Part shown: positions 31,101-42,589 of the stretch, one piece after another
How the letters are laid out: each line of letters starts with the position of its first letter
How positions within the stretch are numbered: position 1 is the first letter of the stretch
Source of the DNA: Tubiluchus corallicola
Lineage: Eukaryota; Priapulida; Priapulimorpha; Priapulimorphida; Tubiluchidae
Length of the DNA: 64,000 bases
Assembly (NCBI GenBank): GCA_030141605.1
Contig: JAQGDQ010000053.1
Coordinates: 310,001-374,000 of the forward strand
Direction: 5' to 3'
The notes under the pieces: generated by a model
Seen by the model: only the letters and a program-made list of their open reading frames with translations
Told to the model about the DNA's origin: nothing
Databases searched by the model: none
Program-made: the position numbers and the translations under genes

Positions 31101-34100
31101 AGGTAAAACTTGTAAGTGCTCTGAACTCGTCACCCTCACCTATCATTTTGTTATTTGTTCACATTATAAAACCCAATATTTGTTCACATATATATAGGTC
31201 AGAGGTCACGGTACAGGCAGGGGTTCTTTTTTTCATTAGGCTGGATCTCCTTCCACAGTTTTTGAGCCAGGGCCACAATTTTTGGAATGTGGTTAGGTGG
31301 GATCGAGTTATTCTGTATGGTTGAATATGAGCCATTTGCTTAGGGGAAAATTTTTCGGTAGGGAGGAAAAACCAAAATTGATCGGTCAGGGACATCAGTC
31401 CTTTCAACATCGACAAAACAGTGTTGTGTAATATATCAAATGAAAGGTCTCGATGAGACAAAGTGAACAGCATAAGTTTCACTGATTTTAGTGGACGCTG
31501 TACCTCAGTATCACCGGTTGAAGCTAAGCATATCCAATTTCAGTGTTTGAAATGTTCTCGAACATCGTCGAGAAAAGGCGTCCGTCGGTTGTGTTATGGG
31601 AGTTTTTAACTCTTTTGAAAGCAAAGGAGCTGTGCTGCAAGGTGAAGTAAGTTTTTTCTGAAAACACCAATGTGGGCTCGAACATCGATCGACTAATTCC
31701 ATGCAAAATAATGGAAATTTCACATCTCAGACTGGGTTCTCGTGCAACACGCATGATTCCACCCAGTGCACCGCTATAACACCTATTGTAAGCCATTTGA
31801 TTACTCTCAAACTGTGTTTGGCTCAGTTGTCAGAAGACTTATATTTTGCATCTAAAAGCTATGAGTTCATTGAATGGAGGCAATATTATGCCCTTCAGAG
31901 CCTTGATACCTTTGAAAAAGTGACAAGTTCCGATTTCACTGAAGCTTTTAATTGTCAAGCACAACAGTACCTACATGCATGATGTTAACTATTCTGAAAA
32001 ACATTTTTATCTGAAAAGCTAAAACTGTCACATAAAGCATCTCCTGTCACATAAGCAAAATCTTACCACAGTTTTTGACACAGTCAAAATTGCCCACTAG
32101 TTGTTATTATTTCGCACTTTGATTCAACCACTTAGTCACTTCTTTGATTGTTTGCTAAAAATGTGTGTCAGTCTTATTGATATTATTCCACATTTGGGTT
32201 TTAGCATACTTAATTTGGATTCAACCACTTAGTCACTTTTTCGGTTAGACATTCATAAGCTAGCTGTCTTACTAAACCTGCTCAGCAGTTTAATTGTTGT
32301 TATCTCATTACTTGTATGTGCTGTTTTTGTTGGCTTTGTAAATTTCCAGATGTCTGTTTCCTAGTGATGTAAGTACGCTTTCAATATAAGATCTAATACT
32401 GGCTTATTGCTTTGCCATTTAAAACTGACTGTAATATGGAAACACATCCATAATTTACATTTATTTGAGTTAGTAGCTGAGCTCATATCACACACCAGGG
32501 GTACAAAATGACAGCACTTTGATTAATCTTTTAACTTACCTAAACATTTCTTTTTCTTAATGAAAAAAGCCTTCATTGCACTTTCAAAACCTATCCCAAA
32601 GCTTTCGCTGTTATTGTAGGTTTGTTTCAGCTTCCATCTGAATTCTTTGAATTTTTATAGAACTTCTTTTTAACTTGAGATCTTCCATTCGACCACCTAA
32701 TTCATATGCTTACTTTTTTCTGGTGTTTTTCTAAGAGCGGCTGTTCTAATTTTTAGTTATGTTGTGATATTTATTTTTAAGAATAGTGATAAGACTTAAG
32801 ATGTGATAGTAGACATACAAACCGCTATCAACTGTTTGCCATCAGATCTGCTTGCTTATCAAGTATTGCAAACAGTGTGAGCTTTTATGTTTTTTATACT
32901 CATGATAGCAATGACGTCAGCCACATACAGCGATAGTGTCAGTGTCAGTGACAGCAGCAACACTAACACCATTGTTACAGTTATTTACTTGAACTATTTT
33001 TGTGACAAGCTGATGAAAGATTATATTTTTCAGAGCTTTCTTAAATGTATGCATGGCGTACACCTCGAGAGAAGAAATCTGTGATGCCGTAAATATTTTA
33101 GCAGGTGCTGTTGCAGATGGAGTTTTGAAACCTAGGTACAAAATTAATATAGAAACTGTTTTGAAAAAGAGCTTTTGAAGGTTGTACAATTTTATGTCAG
33201 GTTTATTTTTATGTATTTTACAATGTGTGTAGGGCCACAGTTGTGGGTGGCTATCTGCATCTCGGTTGGTTTTTGGAGCTTTAAACTCAGTAAAGTATCA
33301 CAGATGCTGAAGCTTGACAAATGGGTATTCCCAGTGGGAGGCCGGGAGCTTGTGATATTTTACATTTGCAAAATGTTGTCTTACGCTATGGTTTGGTAAA
33401 TGAGGAATTGCAGTAGTTGCAATAAATTAGTGCTGAATTGAATGGTAAAGGTTTAATTGGTCACTTGGTGATTACAAATGAGCTCTAAGTGGGCCTGGAA
33501 AATCCTACTGGACTTCTTAAAGTATTTTTTCTCAAAGTTTTGGTAACAAAAATTTTGATTTTTTTCCTCTCTTTATTAGTAAAAATGACAAAACTGTTCC
33601 ACAATCTAATAGTCATCAAAGTTAGAATGTAACTATGACTTGAGGTAATATTTTTTTACGCACCTAGATACGCTGAAATTTGTCCTTACTTACTGTCGCT
33701 ATTACACCGCATTCAAAAATTTGGCAGCGACAGAATATACAGGTATAATGTATGTACATAATAATTATGCAATAACTGTTACTGAACTATTATAGTAGAG
33801 ATGTTGTTCTATAAATGAGCTCTAAGTGGGCCTGGAAAATCCTACTGGACTTCTTAAAGTATTTTTTCTCAAAGTTTTGGTAACAAAAATTTTGATTTTT
33901 TTCCTCTCTTTATTAGTAAAAATGACAAAACTGTTCCACAATCTAATAGTCATCAAAGTTAGAATGTAACTATGACTTGAGGTAATATTTTTTTACGCAC
34001 CTAGATACGCTGAAATTTGTCCTTACTTACTGTCGCTATTACACCGCATTCAAAAATTTGGCAGCGACAGAACATACAGGTATAATGTATGTACATAATA

Positions 34101-37100
34101 ATTATGCAGTAACTGTTACTGAACTATTATAGTAGAGATGTTGTTCTATAAATGAGCTCTAAGTGGGCCTGGAAAATCCTACTGGATTTCTTAAAGTATT
34201 TTTTCTCAAAGTTTTGGTAACAAAAATTTTGATTTTTTTCCTCTCTTTATTAGTAAAAATGACAAAACTGTTCCACAATCTAATAGTCATCAAAGTTAGA
34301 ATGTAACTATGACTTGAGGTAATATTTTTTTACGCACCTAGATACGCTGAAATTTGTCCCTACTTACTGTCGCTATTACACCGCATTCAAAAATTTGGCA
34401 GCAACAGAACATACAGGTATAATGTATGTACATAGTAATTATGCAGTAACTGTTACTGACCTATTATAGGAGAGATGTTGTTCTATAAATAGGTGGCTTG
34501 CTGCTATAAAGATAAGATCAATGCTTTTTGCAGTAGCCCAGTTAACCTTTCAAACCTGCCCAATGCTCAGTGTTAAAATTCACTTCATAATAAGTGTTGT
34601 CTTGTTGGGCTGTGGTTGGCTTCAAATTATGCTATTATAGTTACCATAGCAGCTGGTGTCGTACTAATATCTTAAAAACCATACCGCATAATTACTTTCG
34701 GCACTCAAAAGATCTTTCTTCAGTAGTTAAGCTATGCCAGACAACACAACTGCCTAGATAGGTGAGATATTTGGTACAATTATTGTTCGAAGTTGTGTCC
34801 TAGTAAAGCGATAGAACCTGTAAGCGAAACAAAGTAAGAGGCTTCTTTCTTAACATAGTTCTAAAAAATTTTGTGGGACAGTATTTAAGATAAGGCAAAA
34901 TTATCTTGCTAAGCATCACAGTTTTAAATCACTTAACTCCACTTGTTCTTGGTGGGTATGTAAACTACTAGTTATTACAATGTGTGTGTGTGTGTGAAAC
35001 ACCAGCTGAAATAATGTTTGAAGATAGCAACTGTATTAGCTATGGAGTACATGTAAGTGGTGAAAGTTCTTATAAAGCTAACGTTTTAGAAGTCCACCTT
35101 TTTAAATCTTCATGGGGTTCTGTAGCCCTTCACTACAACCCGCCTCCCCGCAACTATTTCAATCCTAGATACTTCTGTAAAAATCTCCGGCCTTGGTCCA
35201 TCACTGGGATGCCAACTTTTAGTCCCTGGGACATTTGTAAGATTTTACTCCTCTGGCACTAAGTCAAGTTTGTTGTAGCACAATCTGGCTTCAAGGTGGA
35301 GATTGGTTGGGGTATTTTTTTCGAATTTATGTATTCAAATGTAGTCGAAAAACATCTGGCCTTAGAGCTAAAACTGAGTTAAAAGATGTACCCATGTTGA
35401 AACTAGGTCAACTTAGACTTGGGATGAGTTCCTTTATTACTATAGGTAGTACTGTGCATTTAGTTTTAAGTCAGACAGAATATTGAAAAAGTTTGTTGGC
35501 TGTAAGAGCTGAAAACTTATTAGTTTTGAGCCACTTTTTGGCCTATTTTTTTCAATTTTTCGTCAGCACATTGCATATTTTGATCAGTAGCATTAAACCA
35601 ATTAAGTATTAAACCAATTAAGTATTTAAAGTCTAATAATTGTTTTAAAAATTATACTACTAGTGTCTGCTATCAAGATGTTTTTTTCAATCTTGAAGCC
35701 TTGTCCGTATTGTCTGCCATCAGCAGCGACTCTATGTCATTAATGTCATTACTGGTAGTAGTACTCAGATACTAAACTCGATAACTTCCAGCAAAGCAGA
35801 GCTACCAGAAAATTGTCCCAGGCTCCTGCGTCGGCCTACGGAGTTCTTGGCATTGCTTTCCATAGTTGATTGGAGCAGCATCTCTAAACTGCCACCCTTC
35901 ACTGTAAAATGCATTATGAACCTCCAAATTTCCACTTGGTAGCGCCTAATATGTCACTCAGTCGGAATTCTGTAGCGACAGATGAACAGATTTGCAATAA
36001 AAGGTCCGATTCACAGCTGGCTAGAAAAGATATGAGAAGTCTGTTAACTTTGCTTAGTGACAAGTTACAAGGCAAGTATCTAAGTTACTTTACTGGCAAC
36101 TCCAATAAGATGTAATATTGAACTGGTAGAAGTACATTCAGTTACGCACAAACAGCTGGGGGCGCTGTGGTTGATAAAACCAACAAGAAGCATTTTCTTT
36201 GTAGCCAACCATCCATTTACTGACCAGACTCAACGTTGCTTAACTTCAGTTGCTAAAAACACGCCATGCACACTCAACTATTGCTCGCCATAACGTGATT
36301 TTAAGTGTTTATTGAGAATTATTTCAGACACATTTCGCAAAGTTCATGACGAATCATGCTGCGTCTTCATCTTTCCTAAGTTTTACAGACTGACAAACTT
36401 CAATTATTTACATTTAGACAACTACATCATAAAAGAGGAACAATAATCTAAAGTTACTGTTAAGCTAATAGAAGTTAGAATACCTTTCATATTACAGACT
36501 GTTTGTTTTAGGAAAGTTTTGTAGGGTTTAGATTTTTTGTTTGCTATCGGAATTTTTGTGTTTACCTGAATTTTAATTTTTATCCTACATTAAAGATTGT
36601 CGTTTACTTTGAAGTTGTGTTTAGCTACTACAAAAATGCATAAAAAGTTGATACGTAAGCATCATTATTATTTTAGTGATGTATCAGAAGAATACCTTTC
36701 ATATTACAGACTGTTTATTTTAGGAAAGTTTTGTAGGGTTTAGATTTTTTGTTTGCTATCGGAATTTTTGTGTTTACCTGAATTTTAATTTTTATCCTGC
36801 ATTCAAGATTGTCATTTACTTTGAAGTTGTGTTTAGCTACTACAAAAATGCATAAAAAGTTGTTATGTAAGCATCATTATTATTTTAGTGATGTATCAGA
36901 AGAATACCTTTCATATTACAGACTGTTTGTTTTAGGAAAGTTTTGTAGGGTTTAGATTTTTTGTTTGCTATCGGAATTTTTGTGTTTACCTGAATTTTAA
37001 TTTTTATCCTACATTCAAGATTGTCATTTACTTTGAAGTTCTGTTTAGCTACTACAAAAATGCATAAAAAGTCATTACGTAAGCATCATTATTATTTTAG

Positions 37101-38956
37101 TGATGTATCAGAAGAATTGGTTAGCAAATGTCTCTACACTCATAATTCAAAAGATCCGGACTTGCTAATACGTACCTCTGGAGAAGTTAGACTTAGTGAC
37201 TTTTTATTGTGGCAAGTAGGTACTTTATATTGCAATTATGTCTTTTTTGCTGCAAAATGTGTTGCGACACTGTTGCATGTTTATTTTGTGTTCCTCACTT
37301 ATTCAACATCGATGTAATGCTCTACAGAGAGCAAAATGGTTGCTTTACAACAAAGAGAGCTATGTTTTCAAACACTATGAAAGCTAATGAAATTATTTTT
37401 TTCCTTTATTGGCAGACAAAACAAGTGGTTTGTTTTGCATTTCTGTTAGCGAAAATAATAACTTTTTGTACGATATATTAAAAACATAATTTCAGTGCTG
37501 AATGAGCAAAAACGATTAGCATATAGTGAACTGCATTTTTGTCTCGTGGAAAGTTACATTTTTACTTATTAATTCAACCTCAGTAGTTTTGTTTGTATGC
37601 TTGTCACTGCTGTGCTAATGGAAAATATTGTGGAATTATTTTGTTCCGCAAAAATTACGTCTTTGTTAAATCCAAATTTCATTTTTAATACCGGAAATCT
37701 AGCATTTTTGTCATGTTTTATTTCAGACCATACTTGAAATCATGGAAATTATAAACACGTTTTATAGCTGTACCAGACAGTAATATTGTCATAGCTCTTA
37801 ACTTGAAAATTGGAAGGTTTATCATAGTGCTTACTGTTAATGAAATTAATTATGCTATCAGTCCTCACATGTATATGTGTTACTTGATAGTTTTCATTAT
37901 TTGCCTTTTTTCAGAGTGCTTATTCCATGCTATCTTTCACAAAAGTACTGTGGCCAAATTTCACTGTGTGGAACTTATTTGCTGGAATTCTTTACTATCA
38001 AGCTGGTTACAAACATGTAAAGGTAAAATCTGGTTCGTTTAAATTGTGAAACTGTCACTTTCTGTACTACAATGAAATGAGTCTCCAAGTAAGGAGCCTA
38101 ATAAGTGGACTATATGCACCATGCTAGTAACAATTTATATATATATATATTTATATATTGTTTATTTATTATAAAAAAACTTTTGGTTGTAGGCAATTTG
38201 TACATGCTCCAGTATTTATATACAGAGCTTGCGTTACTTGTTAAAAATCAGAAATCCCTCATGGCCTAGGCCTATACATTCCACCCAGATCTGCTTTGCC
38301 AGAAATACACTGTTTCCCAAGTTTGCCATCTTGGATTTTCGTAAAATAGGATATTTCACACTTCCCAGTGTTTTTACGTGAAAATTAGCTTACTAATTTG
38401 AGGTATTTATTTAACTATTTTCGAATATTCTTTATAGTAAATGTTCATTTTTCTTGCTTCTGCTGCCACATTAATGAAAAAATGTCCAATACAGTACCAA
38501 TAAGTATGTTATCAATATTATATTATGATTATTACGTATGTTCTACACTTCATGGAAATGTTTGGTCTAAAAATTAAATTATTCTCCCGAATTATAATGT
38601 AGAAAATGTTGGCGAACACAGACCGACACAGTTTGTGAGTCGCTGTCTCCTGAGAAGTATGTGAAATCTGTGAAATTTACGCATTATTTTCTGAAAGGTG
38701 TTTTCTTTTTATTTTTATGCAGAAGGCATTAGACTTGCATGCTGAAGACGTAGAGGAACTTCAGGTGCAGTCTGACACAGGAAGCATAGCATCTGAACTT
38801 CAAAAGCATGACTTGCCACATTATATATCAGCAGACGACATTATAGTAGAAAAGCAAGAAAGGGAGGATCGTATTAACACTTTTTTGCAGCAGTTAACAG
38901 AAAAGAGATTGGGTTATCTTCAAAGTCTTTGCTGTCGCAGCATGTATAACAGCTGA
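28175..38956 (+). CDS. DHDDS: Dehydrodolichyl diphosphate synthase catalytic subunit, seven coding exons
   Basis: cis-Prenyltransferase that elongates farnesyl diphosphate with isopentenyl diphosphate to make dehydrodolichyl diphosphate at the ER, for dolichol and N-glycosylation; in animals it works with NUS1/NgBR. Exons: 28175-28360, 29775-29917, 30502-30618, 33034-33135, 37101-37215, 37915-38022, 38723-38956. They sum to 1005 nt, 334 residues plus stop, the same size as the human protein (333). Motifs: start [18 protein letters not shown] with catalytic Asp36, [60 protein letters not shown] and [11 protein letters not shown]. The last exon is a charged helical tail. All introns are GT/AG with consistent phase. 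Exon 4 is short and easy to miss; exon 5 begins in the last copy of a 212-bp triplication. Confidence 0.96.
31150..32000. other. Unassigned open-frame region inside DHDDS intron 3
   Basis: Both strands carry overlapping open frames of 70 to 107 codons (minus 31159-31482 and 31524-31796; plus 31701-31982). The composition is less AT-rich than the intron around it. No motif or family was recognised and no ends of a mobile element were found. It may be a decayed repeat. Confidence 0.3.
33478..34489. repeat. Tandem triplication, 337-bp unit, in DHDDS intron 4
   Basis: Three head-to-tail copies begin ATGAGCTCTAAGTGGGCCTG at 33478, 33815 and 34152, and the third ends at 34489. Spacing is 337 bases in both steps. 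Copies differ by only a few substitutions by eye (for example GACTTC versus GATTTC, and GGCAGCGACAG versus GGCAGCAACAG), so the duplication is recent. No open frame runs through the unit. Confidence 0.95.
34981..34997. repeat. (TG)n microsatellite
   Basis: Short alternating TG run in DHDDS intron 4. Confidence 0.85.
36481..37116 (+). repeat. Tandem triplication, about 212-bp unit, spanning the DHDDS exon 5 acceptor
   Basis: Units begin TACCTTTCATATTACAGACT at 36481, 36694 and 36905, and each ends with CATCATTATTATTTTAG followed by TGATGTATCAGAAGAA. In the third unit this end is the true acceptor and first 16 bases of exon 5 (exon starts 37101). The first two units hold identical decoy acceptors, with pseudo-exon starts at 36678 and 36889. 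Divergence between copies is small by eye. Confidence 0.95.
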
Positions 38957-39345
38957 CCTTGAGCTGGAACTGATACTTAATGCTGGCTCTATACATATAT
39001 ATAGAGCCCAGCTGACTTTTACTGGATCTTTAGTAATGTGACCCAAATTTAGTAATGCAGGAAAAAAATCACTGTCTGTTGCAGGCATTTTAGACGAATA
39101 CGTCAAATCCGTAAAACGACAAATTAGCTTGCCAAGTTTCATGTCAAGTTACCTCTTGCTTTTAAGAATTAGGAAATAAACAATAATACTGCTAATATAA
39201 TAAGGAATAATTCCAAGTAAAATCAAGACGTGCGTGTGGATATCACACACTATTGTGTAGGTTTTGTTAATGTTGAAACAGTGAAAAAAATGTTTTGCAA
39301 CATTTCAAACAAAATTTGTTAGGCTGCAGGTAATAGCTTTCATCC
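38957..39345 (+). other. DHDDS 3' UTR with a small hairpin and poly(A) signal
   Basis: Downstream of the stop codon. GCTGGCTCTATA and TATAGAGCCCAGC (about 38981-39013) can pair into a short hairpin. AATAAA at about 39175 is a likely poly(A) signal. Confidence 0.5.
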
Positions 39346-39435
39346 AAAGATGATTGTCGTGATATTATGAGGCCTCTGGTAGCTGTTCTTCTCTTCAGAT
39401 ACCAGAGGCCTCATAATATCACGGCAATCATCTTT
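39346..39435. repeat. Near-perfect inverted repeat (36-nt arms, 18-nt loop)
   Basis: Arms 39346-39381 and 39400-39435 are complementary with a single mismatch (CGTGAT on one side, ATCACGG on the other). The arms contain GAGGCCTCTGGTA, itself partly palindromic. The size suits a precursor-like hairpin or a very small MITE. It lies about 390 bases after the DHDDS stop. Confidence 0.9.
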
Positions 39436-39539
39436 AAGCATTTGCTTGTGGCAAGTGTCAAGTTAATTAACTTACTAGCTAAACCCCATAAAAGACCTTG
39501 CACCCGTAATACCACCAAGGTCGTACAACCCATGTCACA

Positions 39540-39760
39540 TCAACCACACCAGACAACCCATGCCATATCCCCCATATCACACTAGCACACCATGCCACCC
39601 ACAACACGCTACACCATACCCACCACCACAACAACCCACACTTTGCTCATCAAACACAGCACAATACCACGCCACATCACTCAATGACGATGGAAATAAT
39701 GATGATGATGATGATGATGATGATAATGATGACGATAATAGGACAGCATAGTGCAACCAC
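39540..39760. repeat. CA-rich low-complexity tract and (GAT)n microsatellite
   Basis: 39540-39660 is dominated by CCA/CAC words on the plus strand. 39699-39740 is an imperfect GAT repeat. Open frames on either strand here are repeat-driven (Pro/His-rich or poly-Asp/poly-Ser) and are not called genes. Confidence 0.85.
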
Positions 39761-39951
39761 ACAAAACATTATGCACAAAGTTGAAATTTTGTGCTACGAC
39801 CAATAAATAATAATGCATTAACATTCTCTATTGTTTTTACTTACAACTTCTTAAATGGCGACAGGATAGCAGATACAAGTTACGGCCTGTTCAGAAGAGC
39901 GAGTTTTCTGTCGCTAGTTTTCTTTCTGGGTGTGTAGATATTTCATTACAT

Positions 39952-40945
39952 ACATTTGGACACAGGACATTTGGACACAAGACATTTGGACACAAGGTCA
40001 TTTGGATATAGGGTGATCTGGACACTAGGCAATTTTGCACAGGTTATAATGTACATATTTTGGTTTTCATTCATTATATAATGAACACCTGCGAAAAATG
40101 CTGCTGCCATCATATCCCGCTGGTTTCAGTTGTAACATGTTGTTACTGATTGTTGATGTCTGATATATTTGTATTATCGAATAATTCGTAAAGAAAAATC
40201 TTCCAGGATGTTCATAATTTAGCCTTAATAGCAGCTAAACGTATATTTGATTATTATCGCCCATTAGTTTTAGTTATTTATTTCAGCTTGAAAAGTTATA
40301 ACAAGAAATCTCGCTGTATCCATTGCAATAGCTGTACTGTGTCAATCGCAGTTGCCCCAAACACTGCAGTTACTGCCACCGCATACGGATATCCGCATAT
40401 TACGCAAATACCCTAATATTTATGTAATTTTTGACTTGCTGACTAGTTACTGTTGGAGAGGAGTTACTTTGAGGTAGGCTCAAGTAACGAGGCAAAGGAA
40501 CATTCAAAATAGGTAATATATCCCTTGTTTGATCTATGACTTTTTAGACATTAGAAGCACCTTGAACTTTACAAAAAGCTGCTTAAATTCACTATTCTCC
40601 AAGAACAGGGTATAACTACATAACCAATGTTGATTGAATCCAAATGGTATCTAAACAGTTAATGTATCCAAATTATCCAGTTTATCTACATTTCTAAATA
40701 TCCTGTGCGAAAAACACCTATAGTGTCCAAATGTCTTATGTGTCAAAACCTCTAGTGACTAAACAGCGTACAGATCTAAGCTTGTTCTTAAATAGCCTGT
40801 GTGTCAAAATTACCTTGTTTCCAAATGCCTATGTGTCTAAATTACCTTATGTCCAATTCAATGTCCTGTGTGTCTAAATGACCAAGGTGTTCGTATTGCC
40901 TTGTGTCCAAATGTCTTACGTGTTTAAATGACCTGTGCCATGTTA
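39952..40945. mobile_element. Foldback-type element with arms of 15-bp tandem repeats
   Basis: The left arm (39952-40033) repeats ACATTTGGACACAGG, ACATTTGGACACAAG and similar units every 15-16 bases, about five times. The right arm (about 40685-40945) holds a longer run of degenerate inverse units (CTTGTGTCCAAATGTCTTAC, CCTGTGTGTCTAAATGACC and so on). The middle (40034-40684) has no recognisable coding sequence. Arms of short tandem repeats in opposite orientation are the layout of foldback/TU-like elements known from Drosophila and sea urchin. Exact ends and target duplication were not determined. Confidence 0.75.
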
Positions 40946-40959
40946 ACCTGTGCGTTCAA

Positions 40960-42520
40960 AACCCTGGGATCAGTATCAATCCTTATCGAATGCCTTGGAG
41001 AAATTAAGCACACAAATTATTTGGAGGCCTAGCTGCATATTTGTTGTTACAATCATTGATCAGTTCTGTGTCCCAATGATCATTCAGGTGCGAGGACCAT
41101 GTTGCAAGTGATGAAATATAATGCTTGTCAGCATGGTTCATAAGAGAACTACAAAATGATAAAAATGTAATTTTTTTATATTCCATAGTTTTTGATACGA
41201 CACTAGTTAGATTAATAGGACGTATGTTTGAGCAAAGGTATTTCTGACCTTTTTTAAAGCTACGAGTGACATGTTTGCATGCTTCCAATCTGTAGGTGGC
41301 CAGTCCATTCCAGATGATAATAATGACTCGCAAAAGATGTATGTGGATCATCCAAATCATTTCTCAGTTCCTTCAACACTCGGGGATTAAGATTGTGAGG
41401 TCCGATGTTTTAGCAGGATTTAACTTCTTTAGCAGTTTTTACTTACTAGAAACTGTTATGCATGTACTAATATGCGGGATAGATGGTACAGTGAGAATCA
41501 CATGAGTAAATGAGGCGCCAGTCTCTTTAGTAAACACGCTCTGAAACTGATTGTTCTAGGCTTCATATTTGCCATTCGAGTCTTATATGTTTCATAAATT
41601 TCCTGGTGTGTAATAACGGTCTCACTGATATAGGCTCAGTATGCGCGGTGAATATCTTGTAGGACTTTCTGTTCAAAGCTAAAAATCTCTGCTCATCTAT
41701 CACCAACTACCAGTATTCTTACAGCCAGCCATTGATATGCTTTATTCCTTTAAGTTGGATTTTCCTTTTAAGTGCACTGTTAACCCATGGCTAACTGGTT
41801 TGTGACTATATATTTACTGTGTATGCCGGGATTCTACAGTCATAATATCATGCCACCACAAAGGTGGTCACTTCTAATTGTCTATGCACAGAAAAGTGAT
41901 CAGGATTGAAATACTCCTGTTTCAGCTAAAATTGCTACATCTAGTTTCATCTTGTCCATCAAGTTGTAAAACAATGGTTTCTTATTTGTCAAAGACTGAC
42001 AGTTGATATTTATGATACATAGGGGCTGAGTTCCCGTGGCCGAATTTGCTTTTGGCTTTTTAGGTGTAGATGAAAACTTAGGCTGTGCAGGTGGCAGTCA
42101 CCGATAGAAACAATTGTAGTGCCCTTTTGAAGCGATTTTCTTCATCCGCACAATGCAAATCAAATGAGACTGAGCTATAATTAGATCCATTATATATCAC
42201 GTATGTCCATGCAACTCTTGTACTGTACACCTGCTCATAGCCATCTCCTTGGCAGTAAGCATAGAACCGCGTCTCATGACTTTCACACAAGACTCTGACA
42301 TCAACCCACGTAAGTAGGACCGTGATTACGTGACCAATACTTACATAGTGGAACTACTACATAGTAGTAGAATAAATCATAGGTGAGACATGGCCCAGGA
42401 TTAAGCTCAATGTCACCAGAATTTGAAAGGAGCACCAAGGAGATGTAAAATGTTCCTGACTTATAAGCTCCTGTTGTGAGTTTTTCCGACCCTCCTGAGT
42501 GAGTTAGCAACTTCACAGCT
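40960..42520 (-). mobile_element. CR1-like LINE fragment with 2A-like peptide, endonuclease start and partial reverse transcriptase
   Basis: Minus strand. The first frame (42516-42301) contains LVLLSNSGDIELNPGP, a canonical 2A ribosome-skipping signature (DxExNPGP at 42414-42391). A decayed cysteine/histidine finger follows (42290-42078, YCQGDGYEQV), then IININCQSLTNKKPLFYNLM and KLDVAILAET (about 42040-41920), the start of an APE-like endonuclease. After a deletion the reverse transcriptase resumes (41290-40975) with HVTRSFKKGQKYLCSNIRPI, NLTSVVSKTME and NFSKAFDKD (motif A), then stops. Stops and deletions make it inactive. 2A peptides at this N-terminal site are known in CR1-like elements of sea urchins and other invertebrates. 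Confidence 0.85.
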
Positions 42521-42589
42521 TATCTGTGAACTGCACGCAGAAGGTGGGTTGCTATTACTATTAAAATAATAGTAAAGGAAAAAGTGGAA

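Noticed and set aside
31159-31982. Overlapping open frames on both strands in DHDDS intron 3
   Set aside because: No recognisable domain, mutual overlap, no splice or promoter context; kept only as an unassigned region.
33478-37116. Regularly spaced repeats that could suggest an array such as CRISPR
   Set aside because: The units are 337 and 212 bases, contiguous without unique spacers, and lie in an animal intron. They are simple tandem duplications.
37021-37317. 98-codon open frame starting [11 protein letters not shown]
   Set aside because: The start lies in intron/repeat sequence; only 37101-37215 is coding, as DHDDS exon 5.
39560-39762. Pro/His-rich and poly-Asp or poly-Ser open frames
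   Set aside because: Low-complexity CA and GAT tracts, no start context, no family.
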